Part shown: positions 44,669 to 52,630 of the stretch, piece after piece
Layout: every line of letters begins with the position of its first letter
Numbering within the stretch: position 1 is the first letter of the stretch
Origin: Verrucomicrobiales bacterium
Lineage (GTDB): Bacteria; Verrucomicrobiota; Verrucomicrobiia; Verrucomicrobiales; DEV007
Length of the DNA stretch: 64,000 nucleotides
NCBI GenBank assembly: GCA_029212615.1
Contig: JARGPJ010000003.1
Coordinates: 310,001-374,000, forward strand
Reading direction: 5' to 3'
The notes under the pieces: generated by a model
What the model was told of the DNA's origin: nothing
Databases searched by the model: none
What the model saw: only the letters and a program-made list of their open reading frames with translations
Made by a program: the position numbers and the translations under genes

Positions 44669-46123
44669 CTACTCGCCGTCTCTCAACACCCAGGTGTCTT
44701 TGCTACCGCCGCCTTGAGAGGAGTTCACGACCAGAGATCCTTTGGTCAAGGCCACCCTCGTGAGACCTCCCGGAACGACCACCGTATCCTCGCCGGTGAG
44801 AATGAAAGGCCGCAAGTCGACATGTCGCCCCTCGATTCCGTCCTCACAGAAAGTGGGGTGACGGGAAAGCGAGATCACCGGCTGGGCAATATACCCCCGC
44901 GGGGTCGCTTTCACACGCGCCCTGAAATCTGCGCATTCCTCTTTTGACGCCATCGGACCAATCAACATGCCGTAGCCACCGGCTTCATCGACCGCCTTGA
45001 TCACGAGGTTCTCGATATTCTCCAGGATGTATTTCAGATCGTCGTCACGACTGCCGAGAAAGGTCTCGATATTCGGCAATATCGCCTCTTCGCCGAGATA
45101 GAATTTAATCATGTCAGGGACGAAAGCGTAGGTAGCCTTGTCGTCGGCGACACCCGTTCCAATCGCATTGACCAGATTCACATTCCCCGCCCGGTAGGCC
45201 TTCATCAAGTCAGGCACCCCGAGGGTCGAATCAGCCCGGAAAAAGTGCGGGTCAAGAAAGTCATCGTCAATCCGCCGATAGATCACATCGACCTGAACCA
45301 GCCCTCTCGTCGTGTGCATGTAGACACGCTCATTCTCGACCGTGAGATCGCGACCCTCGACAATCTCAATACCCATTTGTTGAGCGAGAAAGGTATGCTC
45401 AAAATAAGCGCTGTTGTATTGACCGGGTGAAAGAACCACGCAAACCGGCTCATCCTGCGGACGGGGCGAAACAGACTTCAGCGTCTTGAGAAGCTCACCC
45501 GGATAGGAAGAAACGCGCTCCACCTTTAACTTGCGGTACAAATCCGGAAAAGTCCGTTTCATCGCGACACGGTTCTCCAGCATGTAGGAGACACCCGAAG
45601 GGCATCGTCCATTGTCTTCCAGAACGCAGTAGCGTCCTTCAGCATCCCGAATCAGGTCAGAACCACAGATATGAATGTAAGTGTCATGAGGAAGCTTTAA
45701 TCCGGCAAACTCAGCACGGTAGTGCTTCGAGGTTTTGACGAGATATTCAGGAACGATCCCCTCTTTGAGAATGCGTCGATCAGAATAAATATCGGCGAGA
45801 AACATATTCAGCGCCTTCATTCGCTGCCGCAGCCCCCGGTCAAGATGAGACCACTCATCTGCAGGGATGATCCGCGGAAAAGGGTCAAAAGGAAAAATTC
45901 GCTCAGTTCCCTGACCGTCGGAGTAAACCGTAAAGGTTACCCCCTGCTTCAAGAATGTCCGCTCCAGGGAACGCAAACTGGCCTGCATTCGGTCAGGAGT
46001 AAGACCTCTGAAAAAATCGACTGTCTCCGTGTAGGAGGGTCGGCAGGTGGACGAATCAGACTCAAATGCCTCGTCAAAGAAGGCCTCCGTCTCGTAGTTT
46101 TCAAGTAGGGGTTTCACTCTCAC
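44669..46123 (-). CDS. circularly permuted type 2 ATP-grasp ligase, first gene of the operon
   Basis: 484 residues. Motifs of the permuted ATP-grasp family: MKALNMFLADIYSDRRIL, HICGSDLIRDAEGRYCVLEDN, GVSYMLENR, NAIGTGVADDK and a C-terminal GSLVVNSSQGGGSKDTWVL. The catalytic part is complete and matches the N-terminal half of the 837-residue fusion downstream. Predicted reaction: ATP-driven joining of a carboxylate to an amine, probably forming a peptide or amino-acid-modified metabolite. It begins the five-gene block, 28 bases after the stop of the alcohol dehydrogenase gene. Confidence 0.9.
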   Translation of the reverse strand: MRVKPLLENYETEAFFDEAFESDSSTCRPSYTETVDFFRGLTPDRMQASLRSLERTFLKQGVTFTVYSDGQGTERIFPFDPFPRIIPADEWSHLDRGLRQRMKALNMFLADIYSDRRILKEGIVPEYLVKTSKHYRAEFAGLKLPHDTYIHICGSDLIRDAEGRYCVLEDNGRCPSGVSYMLENRVAMKRTFPDLYRKLKVERVSSYPGELLKTLKSVSPRPQDEPVCVVLSPGQYNSAYFEHTFLAQQMGIEIVEGRDLTVENERVYMHTTRGLVQVDVIYRRIDDDFLDPHFFRADSTLGVPDLMKAYRAGNVNLVNAIGTGVADDKATYAFVPDMIKFYLGEEAILPNIETFLGSRDDDLKYILENIENLVIKAVDEAGGYGMLIGPMASKEECADFRARVKATPRGYIAQPVISLSRHPTFCEDGIEGRHVDLRPFILTGEDTVVVPGGLTRVALTKGSLVVNSSQGGGSKDTWVLRDGE

Positions 46124-46150
46124 GATAGAATAGCAACTTCAATGCCAATC

Positions 46151-47323
46151 TTAGAGTGCACCCTCGTAGACAGTAAGCAAGGCTGAAGCGTTGATATCCA
46201 CCGGATTAAATTGTGCCGTCCACTGAAGGGAAGCTTCCCCGGCCAATTGCGCTAATCCATGAGCTTCGACCCCCAGTGACGACAGGGATTGCTCCATTGA
46301 GGCCACCTCAAGGTGCCGGCGAATCCTCTCGACGAGGTCACCGGAATAAAGCGAATCATATATCGACGCGACCTTTTCGTCCCGCCGATTGAATGCAATT
46401 ACATGAGGAAGCATCGTTCCGACAGCCTGACCGTGCACAATGCCATAGTGAGCCGTGAGAGGGTTGGCACAGGAGTGTGCAATACCGAGCATCGAGTTCT
46501 CGATCGCGGTTCCGGCAAAGGCAGCTCCAAGCTGCATCCGCGCACGCGCCTCAAGATTCCCGGGCTCTTCGATGACTTGCTCCAAACCTGAATCGAGAAG
46601 CAGCCAGGCGGCCTTTGAGTAGGCAAAAGACACCTCGTCCGCCTTCCTGCATACGGCGGTTTCAAGAGCATGCGCGATCGCATCGATCCCGGTGTGCGCG
46701 GTCACCGCGCGAGGCATCGTAATGGTCAGCTCCGGATCGAGAATCGCGACGGCAGCGGCAGCCTTGATATCCCCGCAGGCCATTTTAGCATGTGTCTCAG
46801 CGTCGGCGATGAGAGCAAAGCTCTGACACTCACTCCCCGTGCCTGAAGTCGTCGGGACCGCGATCATCGGGAGCATGGGATGAACCGCCTTATTAACTCC
46901 CCAGTAATCTTTCATCTCGCCACCGTTGGTGAGAATGAAGTTAGCCCCCTTTGCGGTGTCCATGCTCGAACCACCGCCGAGACCGACAATCAAATCAACC
47001 GCTCCCTCTTGAGCCGCAACAACACAGCGGGCGACATCTGTCGTTGTCGGGTTCTCGCGGACCTGATCAAAGATCACAACGCTCATGCCGCTGTCCCGCA
47101 ATGCCGCAGCGGCACGCTCCACCGCAGGCGTCTTCGCGATTCCGGGATCAGTAACGATGAGAACACGGCTGGCATTCAGCGCTGCCGCTTCCACTCCGAT
47201 GGTCGAGAGTTTACCCGAACCGAAAACAACCCTGCCACCGGGAATATCTTCAAACCGACGGACCCGCTCCGGAATACCCATCCCGGCGCAGAGCACCTCG
47301 ATTGAAAGCGGTTTGGTTGACAT
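46151..47323 (-). CDS. iron-containing (group III) alcohol dehydrogenase
   Basis: 390 residues. The NAD-binding GLGGGSSMDTAKGANF, the PTTSGTGSECQSFA block and metal-ligand histidines in AHTGIDAIAHALE and YGIVHGQAVG define the family. It reduces aldehydes to alcohols or the reverse. The gene lies 18 bases after an aldehyde/acyl reductase gene, and an adenylating enzyme is encoded a little upstream, which suggests the enzymes act in series on one substrate. The exact substrate is unknown. Confidence 0.9.
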   Translation of the reverse strand: MSTKPLSIEVLCAGMGIPERVRRFEDIPGGRVVFGSGKLSTIGVEAAALNASRVLIVTDPGIAKTPAVERAAAALRDSGMSVVIFDQVRENPTTTDVARCVVAAQEGAVDLIVGLGGGSSMDTAKGANFILTNGGEMKDYWGVNKAVHPMLPMIAVPTTSGTGSECQSFALIADAETHAKMACGDIKAAAAVAILDPELTITMPRAVTAHTGIDAIAHALETAVCRKADEVSFAYSKAAWLLLDSGLEQVIEEPGNLEARARMQLGAAFAGTAIENSMLGIAHSCANPLTAHYGIVHGQAVGTMLPHVIAFNRRDEKVASIYDSLYSGDLVERIRRHLEVASMEQSLSSLGVEAHGLAQLAGEASLQWTAQFNPVDINASALLTVYEGAL

Positions 47324-47341
47324 CGGGGATACCCTGACCGA

Positions 47342-48784
47342 TCACGCAGACTCTGCAAACGCGAATGAACGGCGCGTATACAGGAACTCAAAAAGGTTCC
47401 CTTCGTGCGGTTGGTTCCAGCTGATCCGGTTGGTCGGCACATTTCCCACGTTGAGCCGCTCAATTTCAGGGCAATCGAACAACTGATTGATCCATTTCGC
47501 ATCACGGGTCACGGCGGTAAGCACCAGCGAATACCCGACCTTGTCGAGGACTTCGTCCTGTGGACATTCCACGACACTGGCAAAAGGAAAGAGAAACTCA
47601 CGGAGAGCGAGATCTTCATCGAATGAATCAACCCGGATAATCGTGGGCTGGAGGTAGTTCATCCCGTCTCGTGTCTGAAACCGGTCCCCCTCGCGATACT
47701 GAGCAGTGACATCACGTGCCCCGGAGGATTCCAGTCCCTGTTCAACCGCTTCGTTAATCCATTCAGCAAACTTCGGATTGGCAAACCCTGACAGCTTCGC
47801 CTCCGGATCATCCTGAGCGAGCGGCCGAATCTCAGCAAGACGCTTTGAGACCGCCTCAGCAATCTCATCCCCGTATCTCGGAACCACGATGGTCGAAGTA
47901 CAGATACAGCTACGACCTGAGTTTGCCGAGACCGATTCCACGAGGGAATCGACGTACTGTTCCCAGTTTTCGATTTCGTCTTCGCCAATGACAAATTTGG
48001 AATACCCCGTCCCGTGAACTTCGATGCGGTTATCATTCTCGTACTGCTTCACCGTCGAATCATCTCCGAAAAGCATGACGCGACCGGCGCGCCGAATAAT
48101 CGCTCCTGATCCATCGTGCTGAGTGGGATAGAGGCTGAATGCTTCGGGCGGGCAGCCCGCCTTGATGAAAGCCTGAATGATACGCCACGGCGTCCATGGC
48201 TCTTCGCGTCCCGGCTTGAGCAGCACCGGAACCTTCATTGCAATCGAAGGAATCCAGAGCGCGTTCACCGCCGGGGAATTACTCGGGAGAATCACCGCAA
48301 GCTCACTCGTGGTGGGAGAAAAGCTCACCGGCGCCCCACCCTGCTCACCATATCCTTTGTCGAGGACATCCCAATCGAGCCCCCGCGTGAGGCCCTGGAA
48401 AATATCATCAATCTGGCCGAAAATTCCGCCGAGTCGCTTCATGTTCATGCGGATCAGGGCATGAGGAAGTCCACTCGTCGAAGCGAGAGAAAGAACGTAA
48501 TCCTCAGGCGACTGCAACGCCCCTTCGATCCCGACGGGTAGATCCGCTTCGAGAAAATACTCCCCCGCCTTCTTCGTGATTTCGACAAGCTCTTCGCAGC
48601 TGAACTTCTTCAGTGCCTCACGGGCTTCGCCCATTTTGTGCAGGTCGTACTTGATCATGTCCGCACAGGCGAAACTGATCTCAGCAGCAGCCTCGTCCGT
48701 TCCCAACTTTGGAACGGTCTGAATATCGAGACTCTTATAAACTTTGCCCTGACGCAGGACTGGAATGTGGTGAGGGGTGGTCAT
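47342..48784 (-). CDS. aldehyde dehydrogenase superfamily enzyme (possible acyl-CoA/acyl-protein reductase)
   Basis: 480 residues. The fold is ALDH-like: LKPGREEPWTPWRI matches the NAD-binding Lys region, and the catalytic Cys lies in ANSGRSCICTSTIVV. The usual glutamate motif is not obvious, and the N-terminus (IFGQIDDIFQGLTRGLDW) is unlike simple aldehyde dehydrogenases. That absence is a feature of reductases that work on acyl thioesters (LuxC type) instead of oxidising aldehydes. The partner genes, a LuxE/PaaK-like adenylating enzyme and an Fe-alcohol dehydrogenase, favour acyl reduction, but oxidation cannot be excluded. Confidence 0.8.
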   Translation of the reverse strand: MTTPHHIPVLRQGKVYKSLDIQTVPKLGTDEAAAEISFACADMIKYDLHKMGEAREALKKFSCEELVEITKKAGEYFLEADLPVGIEGALQSPEDYVLSLASTSGLPHALIRMNMKRLGGIFGQIDDIFQGLTRGLDWDVLDKGYGEQGGAPVSFSPTTSELAVILPSNSPAVNALWIPSIAMKVPVLLKPGREEPWTPWRIIQAFIKAGCPPEAFSLYPTQHDGSGAIIRRAGRVMLFGDDSTVKQYENDNRIEVHGTGYSKFVIGEDEIENWEQYVDSLVESVSANSGRSCICTSTIVVPRYGDEIAEAVSKRLAEIRPLAQDDPEAKLSGFANPKFAEWINEAVEQGLESSGARDVTAQYREGDRFQTRDGMNYLQPTIIRVDSFDEDLALREFLFPFASVVECPQDEVLDKVGYSLVLTAVTRDAKWINQLFDCPEIERLNVGNVPTNRISWNQPHEGNLFEFLYTRRSFAFAESA

Positions 48785-48867
48785 AACTCAGTGAGTTTAG
48801 CTGCGAAATAGATGGTAGGATGTCTCTTGACCCTCTCTCAGGATCAGCGTTGATTTTTTTTAATTCT

Positions 48868-49260
48868 CTAGAATGGATCAGTCAAAACAGTCAGGCCGGG
48901 AACTTCAAGAAAGTGGCGGTCGAACGTGTGGATGGCGGCATCAACACTAAGGGCACAAGCTGAGATCAGGAGATCCTGAGCCGGAATAGTCCTACCACTT
49001 CGATCCATCTTCCAGGCAAGATCGATCGCTTCAGCCCAAAGCTGGTTGTCGGTCGGAACATTCATCATCAGGGAAAACGTATCTTCGAGCCACTGTCTAT
49101 GTTTCGGTAATTTAACGCCACGAAGAACTTCAAGCTGAACCATCCCACAAGTGACGACATCAACGCTCTCATAGCGATCAAAAATCGCCTTAGCAGGATC
49201 CCGTCCACTCCGAAGGAGGTCAATGTAGACATTGGAATCAACCAGCACTTCCTGATCCAT
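48868..49260 (-). CDS. vapC: VapC-type PIN-domain toxin
   Basis: 130 residues from the ATG at 49260; a GTG at 49284 would add eight residues. PIN acidic residues are in place: Asp in LVDSNVYIDLL, Glu in VQLEVLRG, Asp in IPAQDLLISACA and Asp in HTFDRHFL. VapC toxins are Mg-dependent RNases that cut tRNA or rRNA. The start overlaps the end of the antitoxin gene by 23 bases, as expected for a coupled pair. No membrane segment. Confidence 0.88.
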   Translation of the reverse strand: MDQEVLVDSNVYIDLLRSGRDPAKAIFDRYESVDVVTCGMVQLEVLRGVKLPKHRQWLEDTFSLMMNVPTDNQLWAEAIDLAWKMDRSGRTIPAQDLLISACALSVDAAIHTFDRHFLEVPGLTVLTDPF

Positions 49261-49498
49261 AATCGTTGGGAGGTTCGGCAACACGCAAGGCTAGAGGATC
49301 ATAGCCCGGCTCGACTACATTCCTCAACTCTTCTGAGGATAAGCCCATCCCTGATTTCAAGCGGGCTCTTAGTTTTTTCCGACGAACGACTTCCTTCAAA
49401 GCAAAATTAACCGCTTCGGTTTTACTCTCACAACCAAACATTTCGATCACTTCGCTCAAAGCAGTCTCATCAATATGCATCGTCATTTTCATTGCCAT
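49238..49498 (-). CDS. vapB: VapB-type antitoxin
   Basis: 86 residues. The N-terminus MKMTMHIDETALSEVIEMFG and the following ESKTEAVNFALKEVVRRKKL have the ribbon-helix-helix layout of DUF2191 VapB antitoxins. The acidic, proline-rich C-terminus should wrap the toxin. The first ATG (49498) lies inside a perfect 10-bp inverted repeat, so the antitoxin probably represses its own operon at the start codon. A GGAGG stands 16 bases upstream of that ATG. Confidence 0.85.
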   Translation of the reverse strand: MAMKMTMHIDETALSEVIEMFGCESKTEAVNFALKEVVRRKKLRARLKSGMGLSSEELRNVVEPGYDPLALRVAEPPNDYGSGSAG

Positions 49499-49513
49499 AC
49501 AGGGTATGGCAAT
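49491..49513. promoter_or_regulatory. palindromic operator over the vapB start codon
   Basis: ATTGCCATAC, a three-base spacer AGG, then GTATGGCAAT: a perfect 10-bp inverted repeat. The vapB ATG lies within the left arm (49496-49498). This suits autoregulation by a ribbon-helix-helix dimer pair; the same fold in mRNA would also hide the start codon. Confidence 0.65.
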
Positions 49514-49543
49514 ACCTCCCTCCTCGCAAGCTTTTAAGCCATC

Positions 49544-50608
49544 CTAGTAAACACCTTCGATGACCGTCTTGGTCAGCGCACCGAACGGGCGCACATCACC
49601 AACGCCGTCCCAGGCATACTTGGCATGAGGCTTCCGGCGGATCGCTTCATCCCGTTCAAGGAATCGAGGCATGAAAAATTCATGAGAAAGAGTCGTCAGC
49701 TCAACGCGGCCATACTCACCGTAGTCCTTCGTGATTTCAGTCTTTTCAGGATCAACGATTCGAAGAATCGCTCGTGGCTGCGGCGCGTAGTAAGTCACGC
49801 TGTAATCGTTCTCCGGAAGCTCTTCCGGAATCGAGACCGCCAATCCCATGAGAGTGTTTCCGTAGGTCGGCACAAAGAGCGCCTTGTTCTCCAGCACCTC
49901 TTCCTGAAGAAAACGCACATACTCAGGAGTCATTGACGTTCCGCCGCAGAAACAGCCCTTAATCCCGTGATCGGGAATCGAAATGCGCTCACCGATGGAG
50001 GCGAGAAGTTTCGGCGTCGTGAAAATACAGGAAATATCGCGGTGCTTGATGATCTCCACGGCCTGCGCCATGACGTGTGCCTGGTATCGTTCCACCTGGT
50101 CCAGTTCCTTGCGGCCGATGAGACGCTTCACCCAACGCGGATCGAGGTCGACATGATAGCAGCTGCCTCCCCGGTGATTCGCGAGATGCTCCACCGCAAG
50201 GCGGAGGCGGCGGGGGCCGGTCGGGCCAACCATGATCCAGTTGCCACCCTTCGGGAAATACTCGTCGCTGAGCTGGTCGGAGAACTGCTCGTAGTCGTGT
50301 TTGTAATCATCCCAACCGACCCGCTGTTTGGGTAAGCCGGTCGTTCCCCCGGTCTCGAAGATATTGAAAGGGCGCCCCTTGTAAGCGTTCGGGACAAAGC
50401 GCTCGTTCTTTTCATCACGGAGCCACTCATCCTGAAAATGAGGAAACTTCACGATGTCATCTGAACTCTTCACTTCTTCGCGCGGATCCCAGCCGGCTTC
50501 TTTCTTCCAGTCGAGCCAGAATGGCGTTCCGGTTTCTTCTGAGAAATGCCACGCCATCATTTCGCGGACACGTTCATCGAGTTGGGCTTTAGCTTCGTCA
50601 GCAGTCAT
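49544..50608 (-). CDS. PaaK/LuxE-like adenylating enzyme, short form
   Basis: 354 residues from the ATG at 50608 (MTADEAKAQL). The frame is open 47 codons further, but that part is not family-like. The ATP-binding loop FETGGTTGLPKQR and the later PTYGNTLMG match adenylate-forming enzymes of the phenylacetyl-CoA ligase or LuxE type. The small C-terminal subdomain of full CoA ligases is missing, which is more like LuxE acyl-protein synthetases. With the ALDH-like enzyme and the alcohol dehydrogenase it could activate an acid for reduction. A VapBC pair separates it from those two genes. Confidence 0.75.
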   Translation of the reverse strand: MTADEAKAQLDERVREMMAWHFSEETGTPFWLDWKKEAGWDPREEVKSSDDIVKFPHFQDEWLRDEKNERFVPNAYKGRPFNIFETGGTTGLPKQRVGWDDYKHDYEQFSDQLSDEYFPKGGNWIMVGPTGPRRLRLAVEHLANHRGGSCYHVDLDPRWVKRLIGRKELDQVERYQAHVMAQAVEIIKHRDISCIFTTPKLLASIGERISIPDHGIKGCFCGGTSMTPEYVRFLQEEVLENKALFVPTYGNTLMGLAVSIPEELPENDYSVTYYAPQPRAILRIVDPEKTEITKDYGEYGRVELTTLSHEFFMPRFLERDEAIRRKPHAKYAWDGVGDVRPFGALTKTVIEGVY

Positions 50609-50658
50609 GGTAAAAAATAGAAACAAGTCAGGGTAAAAAGAAATCGGTCGAAACCACC

Positions 50659-52287
50659 TCAGGGAAAGAATTTTTGAATGGTATCCTGAGAAGGCTTCTT
50701 CGTGAAGAGAGACACGACAATCATCGCGATCAACCCGGCGAAGAAACAAATCGCAACCGGCATGACGCCGCCCACGGTGTATTCGTGACCACCCGACTTA
50801 AGGAAGAAATAGAGCCAGGTCGCCGCCACTGCGATCACGCAGGCGTAAGCACCGGCTTTGGTAGATCCTTTCCAGTAGAGCGCGGCAAGAACCAGAGATG
50901 TCAGTGCCGCAAATCCGGAAAACGCCCATACCGCGAGATCAAACACGTTCTGCTGCTTCTCCAGCAACAGCGAAAGCGCATAGGTCACTACCACCACAGC
51001 AACCACGAATCCCCGGGCGATCAAAACCGTCTGCTTCTCGGAAAAGTGATCCTGTCCCACTTTGTGAAGCACCACATCATTGGTGAACATCGTTCCGAGG
51101 CAAAGAAATTGAGAATCCAGCGACGACATAATCGCAGCGAGAATTCCCGCCGTCACTAGCCCGACAATGATCGGATGCGACACCAGGAACTTCAGCGTCA
51201 CACTGAGGACAGCTCCCACACTGGAATCAGGCAAGCCGCCGAGAATCGCCTTCGCAGCCGGAGGCCAGGCTTCGCTCGCGTTGGGGGCGAAAACTCCGGT
51301 CGCCCAGAGGCCAATCAAAACACAGGGTACCCAGACGATGGCGATGCAAAGCGGGTGGGCAATCACCATCAATCGAAATGACTTCGCACTCTTTGCGGTG
51401 AGCCAGTGCTGAAAAAGGTGTGGGAACATCCCTACAGACAGAGGAATGAACATATAGGTCAGAAACGTAATCGGAGAGACCCCGAGCTCACGGATGAACG
51501 TGCCCGCCCTTCCCGTGATCGACAACTCGCTCTCAGTCCGGACTAAATGCCCGGGATTGATTTGTTCACTCGCGGCAGCGAGCCCGCCGAGCTTGTCGGA
51601 AATCAGATAAAACGCGACCACCCCCATCGCCATAAAAACGAGCGTCTGAAAGGTGTTCGCCCAGGCTGCAGCCCGTGATCCACCCGCAAAGATGTATGTC
51701 AGGACCACTCCGCAAATAATCAGTCCCGTGAGCCAGGAGGGAATCGATCCTCCATAGGCCGCAAAAACTTCAGGAAACTTATTGGCCGTGAGCGGCCCGA
51801 TCACCCGATAGGATCCGATCACTCCGATGAGGAGATACGGAACCACTAACAAAACCAAAATAGGAAAGAGAAGATACCCCAGGCCGTTGGACTCATACCG
51901 TGCCCGGAAGAACTGGATCTGCGTCACATAACCATGACGTTTAGCGATAGCCCACACCTTGATTCCGATGAGAAAGAAACACGCTGCGTGAATCAACCCG
52001 GAAGACGAAGCCATGAGACCGTAGGTTCCGACGCCCTGCTGAAAGGACTTTCCCGTCGAGCCAACGAGAGCAAACGCCGTCATTGTCGTTCCGAAAACCG
52101 ACATCAGCAGCATGAACGGACCGATCGAATGACTGGCCACAAAATAGTCTTTCGCCGTGCCGCGAAAGAGCCTTCCACTCATGAGAGCGAGCGTAAGAAG
52201 CAAACAAAGGTAGAGCGCGAGGACAACGAGCGAACTGGTCGCCACTGCCGCGGGTTTTCCAGCCGCTTCAGCAAGAATAGACATCAT
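50659..52287 (-). CDS. sodium:solute symporter (SSS family)
   Basis: 542 residues with about 13 transmembrane segments. SSS features: ALMSGRLFRGTAKDYFVASHS early in the protein, YIFAGGSRAAAWANTFQT in the middle and SSLDSQFLCLGTMFTNDV, where the sodium-site serines lie. It imports an organic acid, sugar or similar solute with sodium. The small DUF3311 gene directly upstream is a known partner of such carriers. Because it precedes the adenylating enzyme on the same strand, the imported solute may be the acid handled by the adjacent enzymes. Confidence 0.9.
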   Translation of the reverse strand: MMSILAEAAGKPAAVATSSLVVLALYLCLLLTLALMSGRLFRGTAKDYFVASHSIGPFMLLMSVFGTTMTAFALVGSTGKSFQQGVGTYGLMASSSGLIHAACFFLIGIKVWAIAKRHGYVTQIQFFRARYESNGLGYLLFPILVLLVVPYLLIGVIGSYRVIGPLTANKFPEVFAAYGGSIPSWLTGLIICGVVLTYIFAGGSRAAAWANTFQTLVFMAMGVVAFYLISDKLGGLAAASEQINPGHLVRTESELSITGRAGTFIRELGVSPITFLTYMFIPLSVGMFPHLFQHWLTAKSAKSFRLMVIAHPLCIAIVWVPCVLIGLWATGVFAPNASEAWPPAAKAILGGLPDSSVGAVLSVTLKFLVSHPIIVGLVTAGILAAIMSSLDSQFLCLGTMFTNDVVLHKVGQDHFSEKQTVLIARGFVVAVVVVTYALSLLLEKQQNVFDLAVWAFSGFAALTSLVLAALYWKGSTKAGAYACVIAVAATWLYFFLKSGGHEYTVGGVMPVAICFFAGLIAMIVVSLFTKKPSQDTIQKFFP

Positions 52288-52293
52288 AAAATA

Positions 52294-52345
52294 AACAGAG
52301 TTGGGGTACGATCAAACAGGGTTGGGCCTGGAATCGAACAGGGTT
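52294..52345 (-). promoter_or_regulatory. three AACAGGGTT-type repeats in the symporter leader
   Basis: On the plus strand AACAGAGTT (52294-52302), AACAGGGTT (52315-52323) and AACAGGGTT (52337-52345) start 21 and 22 bases apart, about two helical turns. The same motif and spacing occur at the PKS-NRPS promoter. This is a probable binding site for a shared regulator. Confidence 0.5.
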
Positions 52346-52381
52346 AGATCAGTGCCCCCCCCTGTTGAGTCCGACTTCAGA

Positions 52382-52606
52382 TCAGGAGTCAGTGTCTTTG
52401 CCGTCAGCCCACTCTTCGAGAGCGGTCGGCCATGCAAATTTGACGACGAGGGACCAGAACGCCACCGCCACCAGCGAATAGCAGGCGTGGTAGGCGAGCC
52501 CCACAGGGATGAAACCGAAAACGAGATTCCCGTTGTCCCAGTTCCAGAAGTCCTGGTGCATCACCGCGAAGATGATGAACACAGCAATGATGACAGGAGT
52601 TTTCAT
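52382..52606 (-). CDS. DUF3311-type small membrane protein, symporter partner
   Basis: 74 residues with two transmembrane helices (about 4-14 and 30-60). HQDFWNWDNGNLVFGFIPVGLAYHACYS matches the DUF3311 pattern of a short N-terminal helix and then FGFIPVGL. These proteins are found next to SSS-family carriers and are thought to be their small subunit. It precedes the symporter by 94 bases. Confidence 0.78.
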   Translation of the reverse strand: MKTPVIIAVFIIFAVMHQDFWNWDNGNLVFGFIPVGLAYHACYSLVAVAFWSLVVKFAWPTALEEWADGKDTDS

Positions 52607-52630
52607 TTAATAGGTAGAAAAAAACGCCAC

